From contig CAIRBH010000025.1 in NCBI GenBank assembly GCA_903876765.1, positions 20,439-84,438 on the forward strand: DNA of 64,000 bases, in the 5' to 3' direction. The first letter of the stretch is position 1, and each line of letters opens with the position of its first letter. The notes under the pieces are model-generated. The model was not told the origin of the DNA, searched no databases, and saw only the letters and a program-made list of their open reading frames with translations. Of this stretch, positions 10,091-19,132 are shown piece by piece. A program made the position numbers and the translations under genes. Source of the DNA: an uncultured Pseudomonadota bacterium. Its GTDB lineage: Bacteria; Pseudomonadota; Gammaproteobacteria; Burkholderiales; Methylophilaceae.

Positions 10091-10834
10091 TTAAATTGGC
10101 TGTATACATTCAGCATGTATGGCTGCCAGCATTTTTAGTGGATCTATTGCCTGAGTAATAGGTCGGCCTATGACTAAATAGTTTGATCCATTTTTTAAGG
10201 CATCTCTCGGGGTGACGATGCGTGATTGGTCATCTTGACTGGCGTTGCTTGGGCGTATGCCAGGCGTCACCAAGCAAAAATCATGGCCTAATTGGGCGCG
10301 TAGCATACTCGCTTCTAGTGCAGAGCAAACAACGCCATCTAGGCCAGCCTGCTGTGTGAGTGTGGCCAGTTTTAGCACGTGGCTTGCCAAGTCTGCGCTA
10401 ATGCCCACCTGATTTAAGCCCGCTTGATTCATGCTAGTGAGTACCGTGACGGCGATTAATAGCGGCTTGTGGGCAGTCTTATTAACAGCCTCATTAGCCG
10501 CTTGCATCATTTCTAGCCCGCCACTCGCATGTACATTGAGCATCCATATCCCCAAGTGACTAGCCGCTGTACAAGCTTTTGCCACTGTGTTTGGAATGTC
10601 ATGGAATTTCAAATCTAAAAATACCCCAAAGTTTGCTTGCACTAATTGCTCAACAAACTTTGGGCCTTCAGCGGTAAACAGTTCTTTACCCACTTTGAGT
10701 CGGCATAAGGTGGGGTCTAATTGCCTGACTAGTTTGAGGGCACTTGTCGCATCGGCGTAGTCTAGAGCTACTATAATTTTAGGGTCGTTGATTTTAGGGT
10801 CGCAGATATTAGAGGTTAATTTAGGGGTAGTCAT
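10091..10834 (-). CDS. pyrF: Orotidine 5'-phosphate decarboxylase
   Basis: Last step of UMP synthesis, OMP to UMP plus CO2. It has 247 aa in a TIM barrel. IIVALDY at the N-terminus supplies the first substrate Asp, LKVGKELF the next Lys, and the catalytic signature is [11 protein letters not shown] (about residues 72-82). GIRPS near the C-terminus binds phosphate. The start is only 3 bp after the lapB stop, the conserved lapB-pyrF coupling of proteobacteria. Confidence 0.96.
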   Translation of the reverse strand: MTTPKLTSNICDPKINDPKIIVALDYADATSALKLVRQLDPTLCRLKVGKELFTAEGPKFVEQLVQANFGVFLDLKFHDIPNTVAKACTAASHLGIWMLNVHASGGLEMMQAANEAVNKTAHKPLLIAVTVLTSMNQAGLNQVGISADLASHVLKLATLTQQAGLDGVVCSALEASMLRAQLGHDFCLVTPGIRPSNASQDDQSRIVTPRDALKNGSNYLVIGRPITQAIDPLKMLAAIHAECIQPI

Positions 10835-10837
10835 TAT

Positions 10838-12019
10838 TTAAACAGTAGTAGGTTCAGCAGGTAATGTTTCCCATGCGTTGCAAGCAGGGCATTGCCAATG
10901 GTGGTATTTGGCTTTAAAGCCGCATTGTTCGCAATAATAGGCGGTTTTATTACCAATGGCGTGACGAACTGCCTGTTGCATCAGTTGTGTATCATCAGTA
11001 CTAGATTTTTCGGGACTTTGCTTATGATTGCTCTCTACAATTGCGCGCGCCTGCAATAGCTGGTCTAAAGTATTTAAACTAGGCTTTCTAATTAATTCAT
11101 TTCTGGCTAATTTTGCCGCACTTTCAGCGCCTTTTTCAGCCAAAGTAGCTTCAAACAGTACATTCAATAATGAGCTGAGTTTGTATGTTTGCAAATAAGT
11201 TTGCAATAACGCTAAGCCTTTGGCAGTTTGGTTTAGCGCGCGGTAACTATTGATTAATTTAGGCGCAATTAAACCTAAATATTCAGGTTTTTGAAATTCA
11301 ATGCGCTTCCAAGTAGAAATAGCTGCCTGGTCATCTTCACTGTCTAGCTCTAAATCACCCAATAAAATATTGGCGCGTACACAATTTTTATTTGCATTGA
11401 GTGCTTGTTCAAGCTCAAATCTAGCAGTATGTAAGTCGTTAGCTAATTTAGAACTCACTGCTATTTCGCAGTAATAATGTGCTATTTCTATACGAAACGG
11501 TATGCCAGATAGACGCTCTAGCTCGGTTGCAGCTTTAATAGCACGTAGCCATTCGCGTTCACGCACATATATTTCTAATAGTGCACGCAGTGCTGATTGA
11601 CGATAACGATCGTCGTTTAGTGACTCAAATAATTCTTCAGCGCGATCTAATAGACCCGCTTTTAAATAATCTTGCGCAAGTTCTGCGGTTACTGCCAATT
11701 TTTGTTGCGGCTCAAGTTCTTTTTTGGCCAGCAAATTAAGATGTAAGTGAATGGCGCGGTCAACCTCACCACGTTTTCTAAACAGGCTGCCTAGGGCAAA
11801 ATGCAGCTCTAGGGAGTCAGTATTGGCTTGAACTGCCTCACTAAATGCCTCAATGGCTTTATCTTGTTGATTGGTAATAAGAAAATTTAAGCCTTTGAAA
11901 TAAGCGGCTGGTAAAGCGGTAGATTCTGCGAGCAGCTGCTTAAGATCTATGCGGGCAGCCAGCCAGCCTAGGCTAAAAAATAGTGGTAATACCAGTAGCC
12001 ACCAGAACTCAAATTCCAT
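10838..12019 (-). CDS. lapB: Lipopolysaccharide assembly protein B (YciM)
   Basis: Inner-membrane TPR protein that in E. coli limits LPS synthesis by promoting FtsH-dependent LpxC degradation. It has 393 aa, normal length. An N-terminal anchor (WWLLVLPLFFSLGWLAARID) is followed by several TPR units (about residues 35-340) and a C-terminal rubredoxin-like zinc module, YYCEQCGFKAKYHHWQCPAC. It sits directly before pyrF. The small lapA gene that usually precedes lapB is absent: only 159 bp containing a terminator separate it from ihfB, so lapB probably has its own promoter. Confidence 0.93.
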   Translation of the reverse strand: MEFEFWWLLVLPLFFSLGWLAARIDLKQLLAESTALPAAYFKGLNFLITNQQDKAIEAFSEAVQANTDSLELHFALGSLFRKRGEVDRAIHLHLNLLAKKELEPQQKLAVTAELAQDYLKAGLLDRAEELFESLNDDRYRQSALRALLEIYVREREWLRAIKAATELERLSGIPFRIEIAHYYCEIAVSSKLANDLHTARFELEQALNANKNCVRANILLGDLELDSEDDQAAISTWKRIEFQKPEYLGLIAPKLINSYRALNQTAKGLALLQTYLQTYKLSSLLNVLFEATLAEKGAESAAKLARNELIRKPSLNTLDQLLQARAIVESNHKQSPEKSSTDDTQLMQQAVRHAIGNKTAYYCEQCGFKAKYHHWQCPACNAWETLPAEPTTV

Positions 12020-12123
12020 GTGGATGCACTTTGTGAGTAAGGTCTAGGTGATAAAGGTCGTTCATAGATGTGTGATTTTAACTTAATTTTAAAACTAAGT
12101 AAGATTTTCTGAGGCTAGACAAT

Positions 12124-12156
12124 AAAAAACGGCAACCATTTAAGTCGCCGTTTTTT
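12124..12156 (-). terminator. Rho-independent terminator after ihfB
   Basis: Stem AAAAAACGGC/GCCGTTTTTT with a 13-nt loop, symmetrical enough to work on both strands. It lies 23 bp past the ihfB stop on the minus strand and would end the rpsA-ihfB transcript. Confidence 0.88.
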
Positions 12157-12178
12157 ATTTTGCCAAAACAAACATCTT

Positions 12179-12460
12179 TTAAGCTAAATCTACCCGTTCA
12201 CGTAGCTCTTTACCGGCTTTAAAATGAGGTACATGTTTTTCAGGTACTTGAACTTTGCCGCCAGTTTTAGGGTTGCGACCTAAACGAGGTGGACGATAAT
12301 TTAAGCTAAAGCTGCCAAAGCCACGAATTTCAATGCGCTCACCAGTGGCAAGGTTATCAGACATAGCATCTAACATCGCTTTTACTGACAGCTCGGCGTC
12401 TTTCACGACTAATTGCGGGAAACGTTCCGCAAGTAGCGTGATTAGTTCAGATTTAGTCAT
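12179..12460 (-). CDS. ihfB: Integration host factor subunit beta
   Basis: DNA-bending nucleoid protein, the beta partner of IHF. It has 93 aa (E. coli 94). The DNABII signature [20 protein letters not shown] is present, with the intercalating proline in the RNP loop. [12 protein letters not shown] at the N-terminus is typical of the beta rather than the alpha subunit. It follows rpsA by 32 bp in the standard rpsA-ihfB arrangement and ends at a strong terminator. Confidence 0.96.
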   Translation of the reverse strand: MTKSELITLLAERFPQLVVKDAELSVKAMLDAMSDNLATGERIEIRGFGSFSLNYRPPRLGRNPKTGGKVQVPEKHVPHFKAGKELRERVDLA

Positions 12461-12492
12461 GCTTATAAGCCTTTATCTTGTCGCTAGTTAGC

Positions 12493-14010
12493 TTACTTCT
12501 TGCTATCTAATTTTGCTTTTAACAAGGCACCAAGGTTAGTTGTTCCAGCAACTGCACCATCATCTGGCACTTTTGACGTCACTTCTTTAGTTTTAGCTGA
12601 TTTGGCTTTAGGTTTGCTTTCAGATTTATCTTCTGTAGCAGATGTTGCGCCAGATGGGTCAGCAGAAAGTTGTTTCACGCCTAGTGAAATACGTTCTTTT
12701 TCTACGTCTATGGCTAAGATAACAGCTTGTAATTCATCGCCTTTTTTGAAGTTGCGTATGGCTTCCTCGCCAGTTTGCGTCCATGAAAGATCTGAAAGAT
12801 GAACTAGCCCATCAATGCCACCTGGCAAACCAATAAACACGCCGAAATCAGTAATAGATTTAATTTGACCAGCGACTTTATCGCCTTTGGCATGAGTTGC
12901 TGAGAAGTCATCCCATGGGTTAGCCTGACATTGCTTCATGCCTAATGATAAGCGGCGACGGGCTTCGTCGATTTCAAGTATCATGACTTCTACTTCATCA
13001 CCTAGTTGCGCAAGTTTGCCTGGATGTATGTTTTTGTTAGTCCAATCCATTTCTGACACGTGAACTAAACCTTCAATACCTGGCTCGATTTCAACAAACG
13101 CTCCGTAGTCAGTTAAATTAGAAACTTTACCGAATAAACGTGTGCTGACTGGGTAACGGCGAGTTAAGGCAATCCATGGATCATCACCTAGTTGTTTGAT
13201 CCCTAATGAAACACGATTTTTCTCTTGATCAAATTTCAAGATTTTCGCTTCAACTTCTTCACCTACAGTTAATACTTCTGATGGGTGTTTAACACGACGC
13301 CATGCTAAGTCAGTAATATGTAGCAAACCATCAATGCCGCCTAAATCAACGAATGCGCCATAATCAGTAATATTTTTAACAATACCTTTAACCACTGAAC
13401 CTTCAGCCAGTGAACCCATCAATGCTTCACGGTCTGCACCAGCGCTAACTTCCATTACTGCGCGGCGTGAAACCACGATATTGTTGCGTTTGCGGTCAAT
13501 TTTAATAACTTTTAAATCACATTCTTTGTTTTCAAATGGGGTGGTGTCTTTTACTGGACGTACATCCACTAATGAACCAGGCAAGAAGGCCATGATGCCA
13601 TTGACTGATACGCGTAGACCGCCTTTAACTTTACCACTGACAAAGCCTTTAATGATACGACCTTCGTTCATGGCATCTTCTAGATCTAGCCATGTTTCCA
13701 TGCGTTTGGCTTTTTCACGTGATAGCAAGGTAGAACCAAAACCATCTTCAAGTTTTTCAATTAAGACTTTTACGAAGTCGCCCACTTTAACTTCAAGTTC
13801 ACCTTGGGCGTTTTTAAATTCTTCAGCAGCGATAACGCTTTCTGATTTTAGGCCAGCGTTAACAATAACGTGGTCTTGGTCAACAGAAATAACCTCAGCG
13901 GTGATGACTTCACCAGAGCGCATTTCTTGATGAATTAAACTTTCTTCAAAAAGCGCGGCAAAAGATTCCATTGAAGAAGATGAAGCAGTAGATTTAGAAG
14001 TAGAAGCCAT
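12493..14010 (-). CDS. rpsA: 30S ribosomal protein S1 (five-domain form)
   Basis: Binds mRNA and brings it to the 30S subunit. It has 505 aa against about 557 in E. coli. S1 repeats are visible at about residues 36-103, 121-187, 208-276, 293-363 and 380-449; repeats 3-5 carry [23 protein letters not shown] cores. After repeat 5 ([14 protein letters not shown]) the sequence passes directly into a Ser/Lys/Glu-rich tail ([15 protein letters not shown]) and ends in [13 protein letters not shown], so the sixth S1 domain of most proteobacterial S1 proteins is missing. The reading frame is clean, so this looks like a true domain difference rather than a frameshift. It is co-directional with cmk upstream and ihfB downstream. 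Confidence 0.95.
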   Translation of the reverse strand: MASTSKSTASSSSMESFAALFEESLIHQEMRSGEVITAEVISVDQDHVIVNAGLKSESVIAAEEFKNAQGELEVKVGDFVKVLIEKLEDGFGSTLLSREKAKRMETWLDLEDAMNEGRIIKGFVSGKVKGGLRVSVNGIMAFLPGSLVDVRPVKDTTPFENKECDLKVIKIDRKRNNIVVSRRAVMEVSAGADREALMGSLAEGSVVKGIVKNITDYGAFVDLGGIDGLLHITDLAWRRVKHPSEVLTVGEEVEAKILKFDQEKNRVSLGIKQLGDDPWIALTRRYPVSTRLFGKVSNLTDYGAFVEIEPGIEGLVHVSEMDWTNKNIHPGKLAQLGDEVEVMILEIDEARRRLSLGMKQCQANPWDDFSATHAKGDKVAGQIKSITDFGVFIGLPGGIDGLVHLSDLSWTQTGEEAIRNFKKGDELQAVILAIDVEKERISLGVKQLSADPSGATSATEDKSESKPKAKSAKTKEVTSKVPDDGAVAGTTNLGALLKAKLDSKK

Positions 14011-14034
14011 TAAATAAAATTACCTAAGAATAAT

Positions 14035-14125
14035 CCCACCTAGCAGTGGGTTGATTAAAAAAACTGCGGATTAATGTAATGCGCAGACGAAAAAAATTCA
14101 CTAAATTTCAAAGAATAGAATTATA
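14035..14125 (-). promoter_or_regulatory. rpsA leader with putative -10 box and hairpin
   Basis: On the minus strand a TATAAT hexamer (14125-14120) lies 110 bp before the rpsA ATG, though without a good -35. Between it and the start is an AT-rich leader with a CCCAC/GTGGG hairpin (14050-14035) about 25 nt before the ATG. No canonical Shine-Dalgarno is spaced correctly. E. coli rpsA likewise uses a structured leader and S1 autoregulation; applying that here is inference. Confidence 0.4.
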
Positions 14126-14174
14126 ACTAAAACATTGAAAAATAAAAGACTATTTACATAATTTAGCCTGAAAA

Positions 14175-14858
14175 TTATATAAATCGTTGATATTTTTCTA
14201 AAACAAAGCGTACTGCTTGAAAAATCGTTAAATTATCGGTTTCTAACAAGACCCCATCATCGGCCATGATGAGGGGGGAGCTAGCTCTATTTTGATCTCT
14301 TGCGTCACGCTCTAGCAGGTCTTGCAGGATGTCATCATAGTTAGCCGCTTGTTTTTTATTGATGAGCTGCTGGTAGCGACGCGAAGCGCGCACTTCGGTT
14401 GTGGCCGTTAAAAAAACCTTTAACTGTGCATTCGGGAAAATCACTGTCCCCATGTCGCGTCCATCTGCCACCAGTCCTGGGGCCTTACAAAATCCATGCT
14501 GGATTTCAATCAGCGCTTGTCGTAGCGATGCATGCACGGCAACTTGTGAAGCGCCTTTACCTATCGCTTCAGTGCGAATGTCGTTAGTGACATCTTGATG
14601 GTTCAGAAAAATTTGCTCATGCTCAAACGCTATCAGTAAACTTTTTGCACATAGCGCCACTGCTGCTGCGTCTGACCAAGCAATTTTTTGCTGTTGGCTG
14701 GCAAGGGCTACGATGCGGTACAAGGCGCCAGAATCCAAATAATGAAAGCCTAGTTCAGTGGCAACTAATTGAGCTACTGTGCCCTTGCCAGAGGCTGATG
14801 GACCATCTATGGCAATTACAGGGATTAAAGACTGGGGCTTAGGGCTTAGGGCGGTCAT
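14175..14858 (-). CDS. cmk: Cytidylate kinase
   Basis: Phosphorylates CMP and dCMP. It has 227 aa. The P-loop [14 protein letters not shown] is at about residues 17-30, YLDSGALYR is the CMP-binding stretch, and [13 protein letters not shown] and RASRRYQQL follow. The start ATG overlaps the aroA stop as ATGA, so the two genes are translationally coupled. rpsA follows after a 164-bp spacer with its own putative promoter. Confidence 0.96.
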   Translation of the reverse strand: MTALSPKPQSLIPVIAIDGPSASGKGTVAQLVATELGFHYLDSGALYRIVALASQQQKIAWSDAAAVALCAKSLLIAFEHEQIFLNHQDVTNDIRTEAIGKGASQVAVHASLRQALIEIQHGFCKAPGLVADGRDMGTVIFPNAQLKVFLTATTEVRASRRYQQLINKKQAANYDDILQDLLERDARDQNRASSPLIMADDGVLLETDNLTIFQAVRFVLEKYQRFI

Positions 14859-16138
14859 GCTTGAGTAATTTTTTGAAATTCTAAAAAGTAATCGGGGAAA
14901 GTTTTATTGACGCATTTGGGATCATTAATGGTGATAGGCACGCCGCCCAAACTCACTAAAGAAAAGCACATTGCCATGCGGTGGTCATCGTAAGTATCTA
15001 TCACGGCATTGGCGATTAATGTGGCTGGCGGCGTGATTTGAATAAAATCTGCGCCTTCAACCACCAGTGCGCCCAGCTTGCGCAGTTCGGCTGCCATAGC
15101 TGTCAGCCTGTCAGTTTCTTTGACACGCCAGCTGGCAATGTTTTTCAGGGTCGTTGTACCATCGGCAAATAAAGCCATGATAGCTAAGGTCATTGCTGCG
15201 TCAGGCATGTGGTTACAGTCTAAGTCTATCGCTTTAATTTTAGCGGCTTTGTGTGCGGTAATGTTATTTTGCCCATATTCAATCCGTCCACCCATCAAAG
15301 CCAGCGCGTCAGCAAAGCGCACGTCACCTTGTATACTTTGTTGACCTATGCCGTCGACACACACTTCGCCGCCTATCACCCCCGCCGCCAAGAAATACGA
15401 GGCACTGGAGGCATCTCCTTCAACAAACATTTCATGAGGGCTAATGTATTGGCTGTTGGCCACTATGCTAAAGCTTTGCCAGCCATCACGCTGAACGACT
15501 ACGCCAAACTTAGCCATGAGGTTGAGGGTAATTTCGATATAGGGTTTTGAGATTAATTCCCCTATAACTTCAATGCGTGCGTGCTGATTGGTGAGCGGTA
15601 GCGCCATGAGTAGGGCGGTTAAAAATTGGCTAGAAACATCGCCACGTATTTGTATGGGTTTGCTTAAATCAGGTTTGGCAGGTGAGATTTTTAAGGGGGG
15701 GAAGCCGATATTCGCTAAGTAGTCAATATGAGCACCTGCTTGAACTAGCGCGTTTACTAGGTCGGCTATGGGCCGTTCGTGCATACGAGCCACCCCTGAT
15801 AACTGATAATGGCCATTAGAAAAAGCCAGTGCAGCAGTCAGCGGCCTAAATGCAGTGCCGGCATTGCCGAGCAGTAAATCAGCATTTTTATTCGGAAAGT
15901 TAGCAGCGCAACCCGTCACACGCCAAGCACTTTCTGCAAACTGCGTTAATTGAACGCCCAGTTTTTCTAGGGCTTCCAACATACGCGAAGTATCGTCAGA
16001 AGCCAGTAAGTCACGAATCTCGGTAGTGCCCGTTGCTAGCGCCGCCAGCAATAAAGTACGGTTAGAAATGCTTTTAGAGCCAGGCAAGGTGATGCGACCA
16101 TGAGCTTGGCTAGCGGGGGGCAGATTGATTTGTTCCAT
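14855..16138 (-). CDS. aroA: 3-phosphoshikimate 1-carboxyvinyltransferase (EPSP synthase)
   Basis: Sixth step of the shikimate pathway, joining PEP and shikimate-3-phosphate. It has 427 aa. The N-terminal [15 protein letters not shown] holds the active-site Lys and Ser, [11 protein letters not shown] contains the conserved NAGTA block, and the C-terminal [10 protein letters not shown] and [10 protein letters not shown] contain the PEP-binding residues. The NAGTAFRP form has Phe where most enzymes have Met/Thr, but the class I core is intact. It lies in the tyrA-aroA-cmk order, 43 bp after tyrA. Confidence 0.96.
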   Translation of the reverse strand: MEQINLPPASQAHGRITLPGSKSISNRTLLLAALATGTTEIRDLLASDDTSRMLEALEKLGVQLTQFAESAWRVTGCAANFPNKNADLLLGNAGTAFRPLTAALAFSNGHYQLSGVARMHERPIADLVNALVQAGAHIDYLANIGFPPLKISPAKPDLSKPIQIRGDVSSQFLTALLMALPLTNQHARIEVIGELISKPYIEITLNLMAKFGVVVQRDGWQSFSIVANSQYISPHEMFVEGDASSASYFLAAGVIGGEVCVDGIGQQSIQGDVRFADALALMGGRIEYGQNNITAHKAAKIKAIDLDCNHMPDAAMTLAIMALFADGTTTLKNIASWRVKETDRLTAMAAELRKLGALVVEGADFIQITPPATLIANAVIDTYDDHRMAMCFSLVSLGGVPITINDPKCVNKTFPDYFLEFQKITQA

Positions 16139-16142
16139 TTTA

Positions 16143-16172
16143 TTTCTTTTTAATTGTTTTTCTTTTTAATCG
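16143..16172. repeat. Two 15-bp tandem repeats between tyrA and aroA
   Basis: The unit TTTCTTTTTAATTGT occurs twice head to tail with one mismatch (T to C at the fourth base from the end). It lies between the aroA start and the tyrA stop on the minus strand. It may have no function. Confidence 0.7.
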
Positions 16173-16181
16173 TTTGATAGA

Positions 16182-17045
16182 CTAGCTTTTTGATTTTGCC
16201 CAAGCATTGCGGGCGGTGCTAGCTTGCTCAAACAAGGCTTCTAGCGCTTGCCCGTCTTCAAGCTCAATGAGTTTTTTGAGCATGGATAATTCAGCTTGGT
16301 AGGCAGTTAATTCATTGAGTATGGCGTTTTTGTTGGCTAGGCTAATGTCTCGCCACATTTCAGGATGGCTTCCGGCAATGCGGGTAAAGTCCCTAAAACC
16401 GCTGGCCGCAAAGCTAAAAAGTTGTTCTGCATCGGCTCTTGCCGCAATTTCATGAACTAAAGCAAAGGCGAGTAGGTGTGGCAAATGGCTGACCGCAGCA
16501 AAAATACTATCATGGGTTTGCGCTGACATTGCACTCAGCTTTGCTCCGCAGCCAGTCCAGAATTGTTCAACCATGGCCACTGCCTCTGGTTTAGTTTCTG
16601 GGCTGGGGGTGAGTACAACCGTTTTACCCAGAAACAAGTCAGCCATGGCTGCGGTCACGCCGCTTTTCTCAGCTCCAGCAATGGGGTGGCCGCCAACAAA
16701 TTGACTGAACTGATCGCCCAGCACTTTTCTTGCGGCAGTTAAGACGTCGCCTTTAGTGCTGCCAGCATCAGTGATCACGGTATTCATGTTTAAGTGTGGT
16801 TGAATGGTTGCCAAAATAGCCGGTGTTTGTGCCACTGGCGCGGCAATCAATAGCATATCAGCCTCTTGTAATGCCTCTGCAATGTCGCAACTGGCCAAGT
16901 CTATCACGCCTAAATCTAGCGCGGTTTGCAAGCTTTGTTGAGTGCGACCCATGCCTACAATTTGCACGCCAGGCCGCGCTTTTTTAAAGGCAAGCGCAGC
17001 TGAGCCACCAATTAAACCGACCCCAAAAATGACAATTTTTTTCAA
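16182..17045 (-). CDS. tyrA: Prephenate dehydrogenase
   Basis: NAD(P)-dependent oxidation of prephenate (or arogenate) on the tyrosine branch. It has 287 aa and no chorismate mutase domain. The Rossmann motif FGVGLIGGSAAL is at the N-terminus, with the conserved FVGGHPIAGAEKSG at about residue 120 and HDSIFAAVSHLPHLLAFAL further on. The start is a TTG at 17045, preceded on the mRNA by AGCGG; no ATG lies early enough to keep the Rossmann fold. First gene of the tyrA-aroA-cmk-rpsA-ihfB run here; the hisC usually found upstream is not present in its place. Confidence 0.93.
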   Translation of the reverse strand: MKKIVIFGVGLIGGSAALAFKKARPGVQIVGMGRTQQSLQTALDLGVIDLASCDIAEALQEADMLLIAAPVAQTPAILATIQPHLNMNTVITDAGSTKGDVLTAARKVLGDQFSQFVGGHPIAGAEKSGVTAAMADLFLGKTVVLTPSPETKPEAVAMVEQFWTGCGAKLSAMSAQTHDSIFAAVSHLPHLLAFALVHEIAARADAEQLFSFAASGFRDFTRIAGSHPEMWRDISLANKNAILNELTAYQAELSMLKKLIELEDGQALEALFEQASTARNAWAKSKS

Positions 17046-17140
17046 TTTATACCGCTTTGTTTTGTTAACAGCTTGGATTGTAGCATCCTTAGAATTAAGC
17101 GGCAGAAGCTGTGCTGGTTTTTTTCAGAACCAATGATGCG

Positions 17141-17866
17141 CTAATTGCTTTGCCATACGCCGTCAATTAATTTTTCTAAGGGCTTATAGTTCTGTTTATA
17201 AGCCATTTTTTGACTGTCTTTTATCCAGTAGCCAAGGTAGAGATAGGCGAGATTTAACGACTTAGCCCAGTCAATTTGCCATAATACGTTGTAAGTACCT
17301 AAGCTGGTCTTGCTATCGCTGGTGCTATAAAAAGTATAAACCGCTGATATACCATCTAAAACGACATCAATCACGCTGACCATCTTCAGCTCTTCGCCTT
17401 CTCTAAATTCAACCAATACACTGTCAACATTGGTTTGGCATAAAAAGTTGCGATATTGCTCGGCATCATCCTGCTCATATTCTTGCTGCTGATTGGCGTG
17501 TCTGGCTTTTTGATAGGCAGCGTACAGCGCATAATGCTCCTCGTGAAATGTCACTGGTAAAATGGCTGTGCTGAGATTGTTATGCTGCTGGTAAGCGCGT
17601 TTTTGACTGCGGTTAGGCCTAAATTCCCGCAGCATAATTCTAACGGGCACACATTCATGGCAGTGCTCACAATGCGGCCGATAGGCGAATTTACCACTAC
17701 GCCGAAAGCCTTGCTGTATCAGCCCGCTGTAGACATTTTTATCAATTAAGTGCTGTGGTGAGGCGATTAAGCTTTGTGCCAGCTTATTCGGCAAGTAGCC
17801 ACAGTGATAGCCTGTGGTCACGTAAAATTGCAGCTTGTGTAAAGCGGGTTCGCTAGCGATGGTCAT
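17141..17866 (-). CDS. bpt: Aspartate/glutamate leucyltransferase (bacterial ATE1 type)
   Basis: Transfers Leu from Leu-tRNA to proteins with N-terminal Asp or Glu, targeting them to ClpAP. It has 241 aa from ATG 17866; a TTG six bases upstream is also possible. The cysteine-rich N-terminal block GYHCGYLPNK and YRPHCEHCHECVPVRI matches the family. YWIKDSQKMAYKQNYKPLE is the C-terminal signature. It overlaps the end of aat by 14 bp, the usual aat-bpt N-end-rule pair in non-enteric proteobacteria. Confidence 0.93.
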   Translation of the reverse strand: MTIASEPALHKLQFYVTTGYHCGYLPNKLAQSLIASPQHLIDKNVYSGLIQQGFRRSGKFAYRPHCEHCHECVPVRIMLREFRPNRSQKRAYQQHNNLSTAILPVTFHEEHYALYAAYQKARHANQQQEYEQDDAEQYRNFLCQTNVDSVLVEFREGEELKMVSVIDVVLDGISAVYTFYSTSDSKTSLGTYNVLWQIDWAKSLNLAYLYLGYWIKDSQKMAYKQNYKPLEKLIDGVWQSN

Positions 17867-18557
17867 GTTCAAATTCTATCAGTGTTGCTAGTTTTTGCAT
17901 GAATATGGCGCTTGGAATTTCACGGCCACCAAAACTGCTGAGCAAGGGCGTTTTCATTTGGCAGTCTATCATTGCTATGCCTCGATGTTGCAGATGGGCG
18001 ACCAGCGCGACAAAAGCAACTTTAGAAGCATCACTAACATGATGAAACATGCTTTCGCCATAAAACATATTGCCAATATTCACGCCGTAGCAACCACCTA
18101 CCAATACATTATCTAGCCAAGCTTCAGCGCAGATGGCATGGCCAGACTCAAACAGAGCGCAGTATGTGTTAATCATCTGTGTGCTAAGCCAAGTGCCAGC
18201 TTGACCTTGTCGCTTGGCTTGGCTGCAAGCCGTGATGACTGCCCGAAACGAGCTATTAAAGCGTATTTCAAAAGCTTGTTTTTTTAGGGTTTTTTTGAGT
18301 GAGCTCGAAATTTTTAATTCGTCTGGAAAAAGCACCATGCGTGGGTTGGGGCTCCACCACATGATAGGATCGCCCTCGCTGAACCAAGGGAATATGCCCA
18401 GTCGATAAGCCTTTAAAAGTCGTGCGCTAGATAAATCACCGCCGATGGCGATTAATCCATTGGGTTCGGTTAAGGCATTAGATAATGCGGGGAATTCGCA
18501 ATCGCCATCTATGCTTGCGACTCGTCCATTAGGTAATTGATAGTAAGCGTGGCTCAT
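17853..18557 (-). CDS. aat: Leucyl/phenylalanyl-tRNA--protein transferase
   Basis: Adds Leu or Phe to proteins with N-terminal Arg or Lys for N-end-rule degradation. It has 234 aa from ATG 18557. Upstream in-frame TTG 18590 would add 11 residues; I prefer the ATG because family members begin close to the LPNG/FP block. Signatures are NGLIAIGGDLSS, YRLGIFPWFSEGDPIMWWSP and GGCYGVNIGNMFYGESMFH. Overlaps bpt downstream. Divergent from the DUF3147 gene. Confidence 0.95.
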   Translation of the reverse strand: MSHAYYQLPNGRVASIDGDCEFPALSNALTEPNGLIAIGGDLSSARLLKAYRLGIFPWFSEGDPIMWWSPNPRMVLFPDELKISSSLKKTLKKQAFEIRFNSSFRAVITACSQAKRQGQAGTWLSTQMINTYCALFESGHAICAEAWLDNVLVGGCYGVNIGNMFYGESMFHHVSDASKVAFVALVAHLQHRGIAMIDCQMKTPLLSSFGGREIPSAIFMQKLATLIEFEHDHR

Positions 18558-18667
18558 TAAGCTATATTCACATTGCAAAAAGTTGCGCAATCAATCTGAT
18601 TATACTGCACGTATAATGGTGCGGTAGCCATTAAGCAATCAAATGCTTTTCATTAATAAGGATAATC

Positions 18668-19018
18668 ATGCCATATATCATCTTAAAATATTTAATCACA
18701 GCGGGCGTGGTTGTGCTAGTTTCTGAGTTTGCTAAACGCAGTGATAAGCTGGGTGGGTTGATTGCTGCCTTGCCTTTGGTCACCGTGCTCACCCTAATTT
18801 GGCTGTATCTTGAGCATCAGCCGACCAGTAAAATTGCCAATCATGCTTACTACACATTTTGGTATGTGCTGCCTACCTTGCCTATGTTTTTACTTTTTCC
18901 TTATTTATTGCCTAAGTGGGGCTTTGTCTTGAGCTTGGCTAGTTGTGTGATATTCACCTTGCTGGTATTTTTGCTATTTGCCCAAGTCATGAAACCATTT
19001 GGCGTAGACTTGTTATAA
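18668..19018 (+). CDS. DUF3147 family membrane protein
   Basis: A 116-aa integral membrane protein with about four hydrophobic segments (residues 5-20, 32-48, 62-82 and 86-108). The N-terminal segment and the motif KLGGLIAALPLVTVLTLIWLY match DUF3147 proteins as I remember them. Function is unknown. AAGGA lies 8 bp before ATG 18668. It is single, between divergent aat and a downstream co-directional YgiQ gene. Confidence 0.75.
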   Translation: MPYIILKYLITAGVVVLVSEFAKRSDKLGGLIAALPLVTVLTLIWLYLEHQPTSKIANHAYYTFWYVLPTLPMFLLFPYLLPKWGFVLSLASCVIFTLLVFLLFAQVMKPFGVDLL

Positions 19019-19132
19019 GTAGGGTTAATGCCATGCAAAATTTTTCAAAAAAATCATCTTAATCATACAATTAGCGCGTAAAATGCGCCTACTTTATCGT
19101 TTGTAGCGGATATTTTGGAACAATACTTAACC

